From Janibacter terrae NBRC 107853 (lineage in GTDB: Bacteria; Actinomycetota; Actinomycetes; Actinomycetales; Dermatophilaceae), in assembly GCF_001591405.1 (NCBI RefSeq), contig NZ_BCUV01000007.1:124001-188000 (forward strand): a stretch of 64,000 bases of DNA, read 5' to 3'. Position 1 is the first letter of the stretch, and each line of letters begins with the position of its first letter. Shown here in pieces: positions 38,429-50,151 of the stretch. The notes beneath the pieces were generated by a model. It did not search any database. It was not told where the DNA came from and was given only the letters and a program-made list of their open reading frames with translations. The position numbers and the translations under genes were made by a program.

Positions 38429-39340
38429 TCAGTGCCGGTGCAGGACCGCCACGGGGCAGGTCGCGAGCGCCAGGACGCGCTGCGAGACCGAGCCCAGGAG
38501 CATCCCGCGGAACCCGCCGCGACCCCGCGAACCGACGAGCAGCATGTCCGCGCCCTCGGACACCTCGACGAGGGTGTCGGCGGCCCGGCCGTGGTGGACC
38601 TCCACGGTGACGTCGATCTCGGGGTGCGCCGCACGGTCCTCGGCGATGGTGCGCTCGGCCATCGTGCGGTAGCGAGCATCCACCGCCTCCCACGCCGGGG
38701 TGCCGGGCTCGGTGACGACGACGCCGTGCTCGACCTCGACGTTCCACGTCGTGACCGTCGTGACCTGCTTGCCGCGCACCTGGGCGGCGTCGAGCGCGTG
38801 CCGGAAGGCCAAGCGGCTGTGGTCGCTGCCGTCGACGCCGACGACGACGCGCCCGTCCCCCTTCGTCGAGCTGCCCTCGGGCACCAGCACGACCGGGCAC
38901 GGGGCGTGGGCGACGACGCTCAGCGAGGTCGTGCCGAGGACGATGCGCTGGGCGCGGTTCTTGCGGGCCGAGCCGACGACGAGGACGCGGGCACCGCTGG
39001 CGGCGTTGAGCAGGGCACCGGCCGGGGCACCCGTGGGCAGCGCTGTCGTGACCGACAGGTCGGGGTGCTCGGCGACGACCTGGGCGCGGGCCTGCGCGAC
39101 GACCCGCTCGGACTCCTCCTCGACCCGCTCGACGATCTCGGGGCTGGTGAGCAGCTCGCCGTACGCGGAGAGCGGCGTGCCGAGGTCGACGGCGTGGACG
39201 AGGTGGAGGGGCGCGTCGATGGCCGTGGCCTCGGCGGCGGCCCAGGCGAGGACTGCGGCGTCCCGGTGGCTGCCGTCGAGCGCCGCCACCACGGCGGCGG
39301 CTGGGGTCGGGGTGTCGTGGGGGCTCGCGTCGTTGCTCAT
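38429..39340 (-). CDS. Universal stress protein with two Usp domains
   Basis: A 303-residue tandem Usp protein. Each half ends with an ATP-binding G-x2-G-x9-G(S/T) type motif: VVGSARKNRAQRIVLGTTS in the first, LVGSRGRGGFRGMLLGSVS in the second. Each is followed by a CPV-V/A strand. Domain boundaries are at about 15-150 and 160-303. Such proteins bind ATP and accumulate under starvation, hypoxia or nitrosative stress in actinobacteria. It stands alone, facing the alpha/beta hydrolase gene. Confidence 0.92.
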   Translation of the reverse strand: MSNDASPHDTPTPAAAVVAALDGSHRDAAVLAWAAAEATAIDAPLHLVHAVDLGTPLSAYGELLTSPEIVERVEEESERVVAQARAQVVAEHPDLSVTTALPTGAPAGALLNAASGARVLVVGSARKNRAQRIVLGTTSLSVVAHAPCPVVLVPEGSSTKGDGRVVVGVDGSDHSRLAFRHALDAAQVRGKQVTTVTTWNVEVEHGVVVTEPGTPAWEAVDARYRTMAERTIAEDRAAHPEIDVTVEVHHGRAADTLVEVSEGADMLLVGSRGRGGFRGMLLGSVSQRVLALATCPVAVLHRH

Positions 39341-39380
39341 GCCCCATTGTCCCCATGCCGCGTCGCCGCGGGAAGGGGGG

Positions 39381-39836
39381 TCACCCCCAGTCGGTGAGTC
39401 CCTGCCGGTCGTGCGAGCCCTCGGGCCACACGGCCCGGACGATGCCGGCCGCGGCGAGGGCCTTGCGGCAGCCCGGGCAGGGCGGGTCGGTGATGTACGC
39501 CGTCGCCCCCTTGGTGTCCCGGGTGGCGAAGAGCAGCGCGTTGACCTCCGCGTGGATCGCGATGCAGAACCCGGGCGTGCCCGGGCGGTCGTAGTCCCCC
39601 AGGCCGGGCACGGCGTCGTAGTCGAGCCGCCCCCTCGGGCACGCCCCCTCGAGGCAGTCCGCCTCGCCGGGGGCCGCGCCGTTGTACCCGGTCGCGATGA
39701 TCCGGTGGTCGATCGTCAGCACGGCACCGACCCGCCGCCGCGTGCACTTGGCGCGCGCCGCGACCGCGCCGGCGATGCCGAGGAAGTACTCGTCCCAGCT
39801 CGGTACGGTCCGCTCGGGCGTCGTCAGGTCGGGCAT
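39381..39836 (-). CDS. Deoxycytidylate deaminase-like protein
   Basis: A 151-residue member of the cytidine/dCMP deaminase zinc family. Zinc ligands and the catalytic Glu are in HAEVNALLF, and the Cys pair is in PPCPGCRKAL. An upstream Cys cluster (CLEGACPRGRLDY) matches the ComE/dCMP deaminase subgroup. Conversion of dCMP to dUMP for dTMP synthesis is the likely reaction. ATG 39836 is supported by the TAGGAT box 7 bases upstream. Confidence 0.88.
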   Translation of the reverse strand: MPDLTTPERTVPSWDEYFLGIAGAVAARAKCTRRRVGAVLTIDHRIIATGYNGAAPGEADCLEGACPRGRLDYDAVPGLGDYDRPGTPGFCIAIHAEVNALLFATRDTKGATAYITDPPCPGCRKALAAAGIVRAVWPEGSHDRQGLTDWG

Positions 39837-39843
39837 GAGGGTG

Positions 39844-39849
39844 ATCCTA
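39844..39849 (-). promoter_or_regulatory. -10 box of a leaderless deaminase transcript
   Basis: TAGGAT on the minus strand ends 7 bases before the ATG at 39836. No Shine-Dalgarno sequence lies between them. Confidence 0.6.
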
Positions 39850-39906
39850 GGCAGGGCGCGGGGTGGGACCGATGCGGCGACCGGGCACCACCGGTGGTAG
39901 ACCACG

Positions 39907-41139
39907 GTGGTGAGCAGCCACGAGACCCCGGTGACGGGGAAGATCCACCGGACTCCCCCCTTCGGCCCCGTCCTGGTCGTCGCCGCGGTGGCGCTCGTCT
40001 CCGTCAACCTCCGCCCGGGCGCGACCTCCCTCGGACCCCTGCTGCAGGAGGTGCGGGCCACGCTCGGCCTCGGGTCGACGCTCGCCGGCGTGCTCACGGC
40101 CCTGCCCGGGTTCGCCTTCGCGGTCGCCGGGGGCGCGGCCGTCGGGCTCGCCCGTCGCGTCGGTGTCTCGGCCGGCATCACCCTCGGGGTCCTCGCGGTC
40201 GTCATCACGCTCGTCACCCGCGTGCTCACCGACTCCGCCGCGGTCTTCCTCGTCCTCACCGCGATCGGCCTCGCGGGCATGGGCCTGGGCAATGTCCTCG
40301 TGCCCGCGTGGATCAAGAGGCACTCGAGGGACGGCGGGGTGCGGCTGATGACGGTCTACGGCATGGGCCTGACCGTCGGCGGCACGCTCGGTCCGCTGCT
40401 CGCGGCCCCGGTCGCGGCCGTCGCGCCCGGCGAGTGGCGCGGCGCCCTCGGCATGTGGGGGCTCGTCGCGCTCACCGCGCTGGTGCCGTGGGTCGTCATC
40501 AGCCTCAGGGACCGGGTGCACCGCCGCTCGGCCGGCGAGAACCCCACGTCGCGGATCCGCCACTCCCCGACCGCGATCGCGTTGACGGTCCTCTTCGGCG
40601 TGCAGTCCACCAACGCGTACGTGCAGTTCGGCTGGCTGCCGCAGATCTACCGCGACGCAGGGCTCTCGGCCGGGTCCGCGGGCGCGTACACCTCGATCGT
40701 CGCGGGGCTCGGCATCGTCGGCGGCCTGATGATGCCGACGGTCATCGCGCGCAGCCGGGACCTGTCGGCCTGGATGGTCGGCTTCGGTGTGCTCGCGGTG
40801 GCCGGGTACCTCGGTCTGCTCGTCGCACCGGCCGCGGCGCCGTGGCTGTGGGCGACGCTGCTCGGCCTGTCCGGCTTCGCCTTCCCCACGGCCATCTCGC
40901 TCATCACGGCGCGCACCCGTGACCCGCACGTCACGGCCCAGCTGTCCGGCTTCGTCCAGCCCATCGGGTACCTCGTGGCGGGAGTGGGGCCCTTCGTCGT
41001 CGGTGTCCTCCACGAGGCGACCGGAGGGTGGACGGCGGTGCTCCTGCTCCTCATGGCCACGGGCGTCGGCATCACCCTCTCCGGTCTGCGCGTCGCGCGT
41101 CCGGTCTTCGTCGACGACGAGGTGGCGGAGGGGGCCTGA
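39907..41139 (+). CDS. MFS transporter, CynX/NimT family
   Basis: A 410-residue, 12-helix major facilitator of the CynX/NimT (cyanate/nitroimidazole) family, recognised from VSVNLRPGATSLGPLLQEV in the first helix region and GLAGMGLGNVLVPAWIKRH in the fourth. The substrate is unknown. The start is GTG 39907 or 39910. The gene ends one base before the convergent thiE stop with no visible terminator, so read-through antisense into thiE is possible. Confidence 0.85.
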   Translation: MVSSHETPVTGKIHRTPPFGPVLVVAAVALVSVNLRPGATSLGPLLQEVRATLGLGSTLAGVLTALPGFAFAVAGGAAVGLARRVGVSAGITLGVLAVVITLVTRVLTDSAAVFLVLTAIGLAGMGLGNVLVPAWIKRHSRDGGVRLMTVYGMGLTVGGTLGPLLAAPVAAVAPGEWRGALGMWGLVALTALVPWVVISLRDRVHRRSAGENPTSRIRHSPTAIALTVLFGVQSTNAYVQFGWLPQIYRDAGLSAGSAGAYTSIVAGLGIVGGLMMPTVIARSRDLSAWMVGFGVLAVAGYLGLLVAPAAAPWLWATLLGLSGFAFPTAISLITARTRDPHVTAQLSGFVQPIGYLVAGVGPFVVGVLHEATGGWTAVLLLLMATGVGITLSGLRVARPVFVDDEVAEGA

Positions 41140-41140
41140 C

Positions 41141-41788
41141 TCAGCCCCACGCGGCGAGCACCGCCGCTGCGGCGGCGCCCGGGTCGGCGGCACCCATGAC
41201 CTCGCGCACGACGGCGACCCCGGCGACACCGGTCGCCGACAGCGCCGGGACGTCGGCGAGCGTGACGTCGCCGATCGCGATGACCGGCAGGCGCGTCGCC
41301 GCCACGCGCAGGGGGTAGCCCGCCAGCCCCACCGGTGGGCGACCGACGTCCTTGGTCGGCGTGGGGCGGAAGGGCCCGCTGCCGAGGTAGTCGGGTCGCG
41401 CGGCGCCCCTGCGGGACTCCGCCTCGCGGACGTGCTCGAGGGTGCCCGCCGTGAGCCCGACGAGCGCATCGCTCCCGAGGAGTGCCCGGGCCGCGGCGAC
41501 GGGCAGGTCGGCCTGCCCGAGGTGGACCCCGTGCACGGGTGCACCGTGGCGGCGGGCGGCGTGGGCGACGTCGGCGCGGTCGTCGACGAGGACGCGGGTG
41601 GCCGGCGCCACCGCGGCGACCGCCCCGGCCACGTCGATGACGAGGTCGAGCAGCTCACCGGCGAGCAGGTGCTTGGCCCGCACCTGGATGACACCGGCTC
41701 CTGCGGTGGCCGCCGCCGCTGCGGCGGCCACCGTGGCCGGCCCGTCGCCCGAGGTCACGAGGTACGCGCGCCAGTCGATCAGCCCCAT
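41141..41788 (-). CDS. thiE: Thiamine phosphate synthase
   Basis: A 215-residue TIM-barrel enzyme that joins HMP pyrophosphate and thiazole phosphate to thiamine phosphate. Recognisable motifs are GAGVIQVRAKHL, RVLVDDRADVA, GVHLGQADLPVAAAR, DYLGSGPFRPTPTK and PVIAIGDVTL. It overlaps thiM by 10 bases and is the last gene of the riboswitch-controlled thiC-MFS-thiM-thiE operon. Confidence 0.93.
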   Translation of the reverse strand: MGLIDWRAYLVTSGDGPATVAAAAAAATAGAGVIQVRAKHLLAGELLDLVIDVAGAVAAVAPATRVLVDDRADVAHAARRHGAPVHGVHLGQADLPVAAARALLGSDALVGLTAGTLEHVREAESRRGAARPDYLGSGPFRPTPTKDVGRPPVGLAGYPLRVAATRLPVIAIGDVTLADVPALSATGVAGVAVVREVMGAADPGAAAAAVLAAWG

Positions 41789-42578
41789 GCCAGCCGCACC
41801 TCCCCCGCGACCTCGTCCGCGCCCACCTCGTCGAGCGCGTCGAGGAGGCCGACGCGAAAGCTCCCGGGCCGCAGGTGCGCCACCCGCTCCGATGCCACGG
41901 TGAGCAGGGCGGTGGCGGCCACCGCTGCGACGAAGGGGGTCGCCACCGCCAGGTGTGCCGCCGTCAGCGCCCCCAGGAGGCAACCCGTCCCGGTGACCCG
42001 GGTGAGCAGCGGTGTCCCCGAGGAGATCCGGGCGGAGCGCCGGCCATCGGTCACGAGGTCCACCTCACCGGAGACGGCGACGACGCACGCGTGGTCGAGG
42101 GCGAGCGCCCGGGTCGCGCGGGCGGCCGCTTCGGGGCAGGCGGTGCTGTCGGCGCCGCGGCCCCCCGTCGTCCCGCCGGCGAGCACGAGGACCTCGGAGG
42201 CGTTGCCGCGGACCACCGACGGTCGCAGGGCGAGCAGCTCGCGGGCGAGGGGCGTGCGCACGGGCGCGATGCCGATCGCCGTCGGGTCCAGGACCCACGG
42301 CACGCCGCGCTCGGCCGCGGTCCGCGCCGTCGGGAGGAATCCGACCATGCCGTCCGTGCTCAGCGACCCGAGGTTGACCAGGAGGGCATCCGCGACGGTG
42401 ACGAGGGTCGGAGCCTCCGCGGCGCTCTCGGTGAGCATGGGCCGCGCGCCGGCCGCGAGGAGCCCGTCGGCGACGAGGGCCCGGGTCACGGATCCGGTCG
42501 CGCCGTGCACGAGGGGCGCTCGCTCGCGCAGCGCCCCGACCGCGGCGGCGACCCGGGGCCGCAGGTCGTCCACGTCGC

Positions 42579-42582
<4 letters not shown>
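41779..42582 (-). CDS. thiM: Hydroxyethylthiazole kinase
   Basis: A 267-residue ribokinase-like kinase that salvages hydroxyethylthiazole by phosphorylation. Features are GSVTRALVADGLLAAGARPML near the N-terminus, NLGSLS, VLDPTAIGI, VRGNASEVLVL and the anion hole/catalytic GTGCLLGAL. Its ATG overlaps the transporter stop (ATGA). No thiG, thiS, thiF or thiO is in this locus, so salvage of thiazole through ThiM may matter here. Confidence 0.92.
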
Positions 42583-45784
<3,202 letters not shown>

Positions 45785-45803
45785 CTAGATACAACCACAT
45801 GGT

Positions 45804-45809
45804 TACGTT
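45804..45809 (+). promoter_or_regulatory. -10 box of a leaderless thiD transcript
   Basis: TACGTT ends 6 bases before the thiD ATG, and GTGACT lies 17 bases upstream as a possible -35. The thiD mRNA is thus predicted to be leaderless and outside the control of the divergent riboswitch. Confidence 0.55.
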
Positions 45810-45815
45810 GGCGGC

Positions 45816-46658
45816 ATGGCACCCCCTCTCCCCCGACCGCCGGTGGCCCTGACGATCGCAGGGTCGGACCCCTCGGGAGGTGCGGGCGTCCAGGCGGACC
45901 TCAAGACCTTCAGCGCGCTCGGGGCGTACGGCACGAGCGTGCTCACGGCCCTCACGGCGCAGTCCACGCGTGGCGTCACGAGGGTTCACGACGTGCCGGT
46001 CGCGGTGGTCCGCGCGCAGGTCGAGACGCTCGTGGCCGACGTCCGCATCGACGTCGTGAAGGTCGGGATGCTGGCCTCGCGGGCGCTCGTCGAGACGGTG
46101 CACGAGCTCCTCTCCCACGGTGCCCTGGGCGACGTGCCCGTCGTGCTCGACCCGGTCATGGTGTCCACCTCCGGGTCGCGTCTGCTCGCCGAGGGCGCCG
46201 TCGCCGCCGTGCGCGAGCTGCTCCCCCGGGCCGACGTCATCACGCCCAACGTCCCGGAGGCCGCGGTCCTGCTCGACGAGCCGGTCGCTGGGTCACCGGA
46301 CGAGCTCGCGGACCAGGCCCGGCGCCTGCGCGAGCTCGGCGCACGCAGGGTGCTGGCCAAGGGAGGGCACCTCGCCGGCGACGCGTCCGTCGACATCTGG
46401 CTCGACGTCTCGGACCCGTTGCCGCTCAAGGCTCCTCGCATCACGACGGGGGCGACGCACGGTACCGGTTGCACGCTGAGCTCGGCGATCGCCGCCCTTC
46501 GTCCCCGACACGACGAGTGGCTGCCCGCGGTCATCGAGGCCAAGGCGTGGCTCACCGAGGCACTGCGTCACGGTGAGGCCCTCGACATCGGCCGGGGGCC
46601 GGGGCCGGTGCACCACTTCCACGAGCACGAGCGGTGGCGGGCGCCGGTCGGCGGGTGA
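45816..46658 (+). CDS. thiD: Hydroxymethylpyrimidine / phosphomethylpyrimidine kinase
   Basis: A 280-residue ribokinase-family enzyme that phosphorylates HMP and HMP phosphate. Family phrases are [65 protein letters not shown] and the catalytic [14 protein letters not shown]. It diverges from thiC and completes the pyrimidine branch with it. No riboswitch precedes it; its start is at the end of its own promoter. Confidence 0.95.
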   Translation: MAPPLPRPPVALTIAGSDPSGGAGVQADLKTFSALGAYGTSVLTALTAQSTRGVTRVHDVPVAVVRAQVETLVADVRIDVVKVGMLASRALVETVHELLSHGALGDVPVVLDPVMVSTSGSRLLAEGAVAAVRELLPRADVITPNVPEAAVLLDEPVAGSPDELADQARRLRELGARRVLAKGGHLAGDASVDIWLDVSDPLPLKAPRITTGATHGTGCTLSSAIAALRPRHDEWLPAVIEAKAWLTEALRHGEALDIGRGPGPVHHFHEHERWRAPVGG

Positions 46659-46679
46659 GCCGCGTCCCCGGGGCCGGCC

Positions 46680-47705
46680 CTACCGCTCGCGGCGCCCGGC
46701 CCGCACCCAGCTGACCGCCATGGCCCCTGCCGCGAGCAGCCACGCCGTGACGGCGACCCACAGCCACGCCGCCCCGATGGCCTCGACGAGCGGCAGGGCG
46801 TCGGCCCGCCCGAGGTACATCCCGGCGACCGCGTACATGCCGAGCGGGAAGACGATGCTCCACCACGTGGACTCGTACCGCAGGGGGATGCGGTGCACGA
46901 GGTGGCGCCAGACGCCGACCGCGAAGAGCACGGGGATCAGCCACGTCGCCCAGGCCCAGCACAGGACGACGAGACCGGCGATGAGCCCCGAGGTCGCGTC
47001 CACCATCGGCGTCGAGTCCATCTCGACGATCTTGGCGCCCGCGACGACGGTGATCGCGACCGCACCCATCGAGACCCAGTACGGGGGGTTGAGGTCCTGC
47101 GGGCTGAGCGGGTAGAGCACGAGCCGCAGCGCGACGAAGACGGCACAGGCGGCGTAGAGGACGACCCCGACAGACCACGCGAGGACCGCGAGGACGGCGA
47201 GCGCCTGCCTCCCGGAGGTGACGACGGGCTCGAGCCCCGCGGCGGCCGCGGCGACCGACTGGCTGCCGACGACCCAGATGAACCAGGTGCCGTTGGCCTC
47301 CGTGAGCACGGGTCGCTCCGCCCGGGAGAGGACGGCGGCCCACGGCACCCCGTAGCCGAGGAGGACCCAGGCGGTCGTGGCAGCGACGAGGAGGACGGCG
47401 CTCACGCCGGGCGCGATCTCGATGAGCCGGACGGCGAGCACGCCCGTCCCGGCCACGACCGTGAAGTAGCCGAAGGCGAGCCGCGGGTCGTGCAGGTCGG
47501 CGAGCGCCCGCTCGCGGTGGCCCACGAGTCGGACGACGAGCGCGAGCACCAGGGCGACCCACGCCGTCGCGGCGACGACGAGCAGGACGGTCGAAGGGAG
47601 GGCCCGCCCCTGCTGGTCCATCCCGACCGAGACGATGCCGGTCGCCATGACGAAGGCGAAGGCTCCGGGTGGCAGACCCGCGACCGCCGAGCGCACGTGG
47701 TCCAT
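46680..47705 (-). CDS. TDT family transporter (tellurite-resistance/dicarboxylate, SLAC1-like fold)
   Basis: A 341-residue membrane protein with about ten helices of the TehA/SLAC1/Mae1 superfamily. Clues are GAFAFVMATGIVSVG at the start of helix 1, FGYFTVVAGTGVLA, ANGTWFIWVVGSQSVA and STWWSIVFPLGMYAVAG. Relatives are anion channels or dicarboxylate and sulfite transporters; the substrate here is unknown. It starts 1 base after the DinB-family gene and is presumably cotranscribed with it. Confidence 0.82.
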   Translation of the reverse strand: MDHVRSAVAGLPPGAFAFVMATGIVSVGMDQQGRALPSTVLLVVAATAWVALVLALVVRLVGHRERALADLHDPRLAFGYFTVVAGTGVLAVRLIEIAPGVSAVLLVAATTAWVLLGYGVPWAAVLSRAERPVLTEANGTWFIWVVGSQSVAAAAAGLEPVVTSGRQALAVLAVLAWSVGVVLYAACAVFVALRLVLYPLSPQDLNPPYWVSMGAVAITVVAGAKIVEMDSTPMVDATSGLIAGLVVLCWAWATWLIPVLFAVGVWRHLVHRIPLRYESTWWSIVFPLGMYAVAGMYLGRADALPLVEAIGAAWLWVAVTAWLLAAGAMAVSWVRAGRRER

Positions 47706-47706
47706 G

Positions 47707-48243
47707 TCAGGCGTCGACGTCGTGCAGGTGGTGCTCGACGTCGTGCAGGAGGTAGCGGGCGAGCTGGGTGACGGTGAAGGGCAGGCCGTCTCCGCGCAGA
47801 CCCGTCCGCTCCCAGTCGTCGCCGCGCACCCGGGCCAGGACGGCAACGGTGCGCTGCGTCTCGTCGGCGATCTCGCGCTCGACCTGCGCCGGGTCTGCGG
47901 CCCAGAACCGACGACGGACCGCCTCGGCCTCCCCGTCGTAGTCGGCGAAGGGAGCGCCCTGCGTCGCGAGCATCGCCTCGACCCGCTCACGCAGGACCCG
48001 GACGAGGTCACGGGAGTGGCCGGCGTACTCGACGGTCGACCAGACGCCGGGGGCCGGTCGCTCGCCGGCGTCCGGGCGCTGCAGCGCCGTCGCGAAGCGG
48101 CGGGCAGCGGTCTGCAGACGCTCGCCGGTCAGCACGGGGTCGTGGGGGGCGTACCCGCACTCCCGGCACCCGTCGTCCACGACGAAGGTCCAGTCGCGGG
48201 CGTCGGGCGTGGCGGGAGGAGGCGTGGCGTCCATGACCGCCAT
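47707..48243 (-). CDS. DinB superfamily protein
   Basis: A 178-residue protein with the four-helix DinB/MDMPI fold pattern. RDWTFVVDDGCRECGYAP near the N-terminus, VWSTVEYAGHSRDLVRVLRERV in the middle and ARYLLHDVEHHLHDV at the C-terminus carry the three spaced histidines that bind a metal. Members include mycothiol-dependent enzymes, which fits a mycothiol producer. The start is ATG 48243 or 48234, neither with a strong ribosome site. It diverges from the LuxR gene. Confidence 0.8.
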   Translation of the reverse strand: MAVMDATPPPATPDARDWTFVVDDGCRECGYAPHDPVLTGERLQTAARRFATALQRPDAGERPAPGVWSTVEYAGHSRDLVRVLRERVEAMLATQGAPFADYDGEAEAVRRRFWAADPAQVEREIADETQRTVAVLARVRGDDWERTGLRGDGLPFTVTQLARYLLHDVEHHLHDVDA

Positions 48244-48295
48244 GGTGCCACTCGGGCTCTTTACTGAATGCTTAACCTCCACCACACTGGTGGGC

Positions 48296-49093
48296 GTGGC
48301 GAACGACCCCACCACCGAAACCCTCGCGACGGTGGTCGAGCTCGTGACCCGGGTGGGCAGTGCCTCGCAGGAGCCGGACCAGCGACTCGAGGTCATCGTC
48401 GACCTGCTGGCCGAGCGTCTGCACTCCGGCGTGGGCCTGATGGTGCACGGCGCGCCCGACGGCTACGCCGTGCGGGCGGTCGGTCGCGCCGCCACGCCGC
48501 ACGCGCGACAACGCATGGGCGAGGAGATGCGCATCACCGGCGCCCCCGACCCGCTCCTCGACCCCTTCCGCCAAGGGATCCTCGAGCCGACGACCGCGGC
48601 GCGCGCCCACGGCGGCCAGGAGACCTGGCAGGCGAGCGCCAAGTGCATCGGCAGCATCGAGATCTGGGGCATCAACCAGGTCGCAGCCCTGCCGGTGAGG
48701 GGTGGCGTGGAGTTCGTGGCCTTCCTCATCGGGCGGTACGGCGAGGACTACGACGACGACGACCTGGACCTGCTGCGGTCGGTCCAGCCGGTCGTCGCTG
48801 GTCTGGCGCAGCTCCTCGAGCCCGAGCACCTGGCCGGGCCGAACCTGCGGGTCGCCCGTCTCACGGCGCGCGAGGAGGAGGTGTTGCGGCTGCTTGCCGG
48901 CGGGCACAAGGCCAGCTCCATCGCGCGCCGGATCGGGTGCTCCCAGCGGACGGTGCACCGGCACCTGTCCAACGTGTACGGCAAGCTCGACGTGGGCGAC
49001 CGGCTGACGGCGGTGACCCGGGCCCAGCAGCTCGGCCTGCTTGCGGAGGTTCCGGTCTTCGAGCTCGAGCCCTCCGACGACGGGACGCGTTGA
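48296..49093 (+). CDS. LuxR-family transcriptional regulator with a GAF-like sensor part
   Basis: A 265-residue regulator. The first 190 residues look like a ligand-sensing domain (LEVIVDLLAERLHSGVGLMVHG, FVAFLIGRYGEDYDDDDLDLLRS, as in GAF proteins). The C-terminus has a LuxR/NarL helix-turn-helix (LTAREEEVLRLLAGGHKASSIARRIGCSQRTVHRHLSNVYGKL). There is no phosphoacceptor receiver domain. The GTG start at 48296 is a judgement (another GTG is at 48290). A 26-base perfect dyad lies just downstream, before the small exported-protein gene, and could be its operator. Confidence 0.82.
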   Translation: MANDPTTETLATVVELVTRVGSASQEPDQRLEVIVDLLAERLHSGVGLMVHGAPDGYAVRAVGRAATPHARQRMGEEMRITGAPDPLLDPFRQGILEPTTAARAHGGQETWQASAKCIGSIEIWGINQVAALPVRGGVEFVAFLIGRYGEDYDDDDLDLLRSVQPVVAGLAQLLEPEHLAGPNLRVARLTAREEEVLRLLAGGHKASSIARRIGCSQRTVHRHLSNVYGKLDVGDRLTAVTRAQQLGLLAEVPVFELEPSDDGTR

Positions 49094-49110
49094 CCGGCCG
49101 CCCACCCCCG

Positions 49111-49136
49111 CGCCATGGGTAGATGTACCCATGGCG
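49111..49136. promoter_or_regulatory. Perfect inverted repeat between the LuxR gene and the small exported-protein gene
   Basis: Two 11-base arms (CGCCATGGGTA at 49111-49121 and TACCCATGGCG at 49126-49136) flank the loop GATG. It starts 17 bases after the luxR-type stop. It may be a terminator, or an operator for the adjacent regulator controlling the gene at 49213. The AT-containing arms and lack of a G/C-only stem make an operator credible. Confidence 0.5.
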
Positions 49137-49212
49137 AGGCCCGGCGGCTCAGCGGTGTGCTTGGACCCGTGACCACCGGACGGGCCGGTGGCCCGGGGAG
49201 AGGAACCATCCG

Positions 49213-49338
49213 ATGTCACGCACCATCCTGCGCAGAACCCTGGCCGTCACGGCCGGCGCGGCCGCACTCACCTTCGGCGTCGCCAGCACGGCCAGCGCCC
49301 ACCACTGCTACAAGGTCGACTGGAACGAGAAGGCCTAG
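49213..49338 (+). CDS. Small exported protein, probably the 5' half of a split gene
   Basis: A 41-residue frame: a textbook signal peptide (SRTILRRTLAVTAGAAALTF...ASTASA) with cleavage after ASA leaves only the 12-residue mature peptide HHCYKVDWNEKA. The ATG has GGAGAGGAA upstream. Its TAG is followed after one base by the ATG of another small frame. The mature part is too short for a normal secreted protein, and its start looks like the N-terminus of longer actinobacterial exported proteins. A frameshift or internal deletion that split one gene is likely; a genuine secreted peptide is the alternative. Confidence 0.55.
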   Translation: MSRTILRRTLAVTAGAAALTFGVASTASAHHCYKVDWNEKA

Positions 49339-49339
49339 G

Positions 49340-49519
49340 ATGAGCGAGACCGGCACCACCACGGAGCCGCTCATCCACAGCAAGGCGACCGCCGGGGGCG
49401 GCGCCGCCCACCAGGGCAAGACCGTCAAGCCCTTCGCCTACCTCGGGGACGCCGACTTCGCGATCCTCGAGGAGGGCCTCGGGATGGCGATCGAGCAGTG
49501 CATGGCCGACCAGGCCTGA
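49340..49519 (+). CDS. Small protein following the exported peptide, possible 3' half of a split gene
   Basis: A 59-residue frame, MSETGTTTEPLIHSKATAGGG..., ending PFAYLGDADFAILEEGLGMAIEQCMADQA. It has no signal peptide of its own. It starts 1 base after the upstream TAG (TAGGATG), so translation would depend on termination-reinitiation. The sequence looks like a protein C-terminus, which supports the idea that it was once fused to the preceding signal-peptide frame. No function is recognised. Confidence 0.5.
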   Translation: MSETGTTTEPLIHSKATAGGGAAHQGKTVKPFAYLGDADFAILEEGLGMAIEQCMADQA

Positions 49520-49546
49520 TCGCGTCTGGTGGTCGGGCGGCCGGGA

Positions 49547-50119
49547 TCAGTCCTCGACGAGGGGGACGAACCGGTAGCGACCGTGACGGGTCACGGTCGC
49601 GCCGCCCGGCCCCCGCACCACGCGCAGCATCTCGCCGGCGACGGGGATGACCATCACCCCTCCGGGACCCAGCTGCTCGACCAGCGCGTCGGGCAGCACG
49701 TCGGGCTCGGCGGAGACGAGCACACGGTCGAAGGGGGCCCGGTCCGGGGCTCCCAGGACGCCGGTCTCGGCCTGCTCGACGCGCACCCAGGCTCGGGGGT
49801 CGAGGGCGAGCGCGTCCCGGGCCGCTGCCACCAGCTGCGGGATGCGCTCGACGCCCAGGACGCTGCCGGAGGGGCCGACGAGCTCGCCGAGGATCGCCGC
49901 CGTCCAGCCCGAGCCGCTGCCCACGTCCAGGACGTTCTGGCCCGGGCGCACGTCGAGCAGGCGCAGCATCGCCAGGACGGTGCGGGGCTGGGAGTTGGTC
50001 TGCTGGTGCCCGATGGCCACGCGGGCGTCGAGGTGGGCCGAGCGTCGACGTGCCGGGGGGAGGAACCGCTCACGCGGACAGGCGCGCATCGCGGCCTCGA
50101 CCCGGTCCGGACGCTGCAT
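49547..50119 (-). CDS. Protein-L-isoaspartate O-methyltransferase-like methyltransferase
   Basis: A 190-residue SAM-dependent methyltransferase of the PIMT family, which initiates repair of isoaspartyl residues. The start ACPRERFLPPARRRSAHLDARVAIGHQQTNSQPRTVLAML includes the family's substrate loop, and VLDVGSGSGWTAAILGELVG is the SAM-binding motif I. The length is slightly short for the family (about 200-210). The ATG at 50119 has AGGAGG 8 bases upstream. It lies downstream of, and in line with, the SRPBCC gene. Confidence 0.82.
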   Translation of the reverse strand: MQRPDRVEAAMRACPRERFLPPARRRSAHLDARVAIGHQQTNSQPRTVLAMLRLLDVRPGQNVLDVGSGSGWTAAILGELVGPSGSVLGVERIPQLVAAARDALALDPRAWVRVEQAETGVLGAPDRAPFDRVLVSAEPDVLPDALVEQLGPGGVMVIPVAGEMLRVVRGPGGATVTRHGRYRFVPLVED

Positions 50120-50151
50120 CCTGTGACCTCCTGACGCCGACCCGGAGACCG

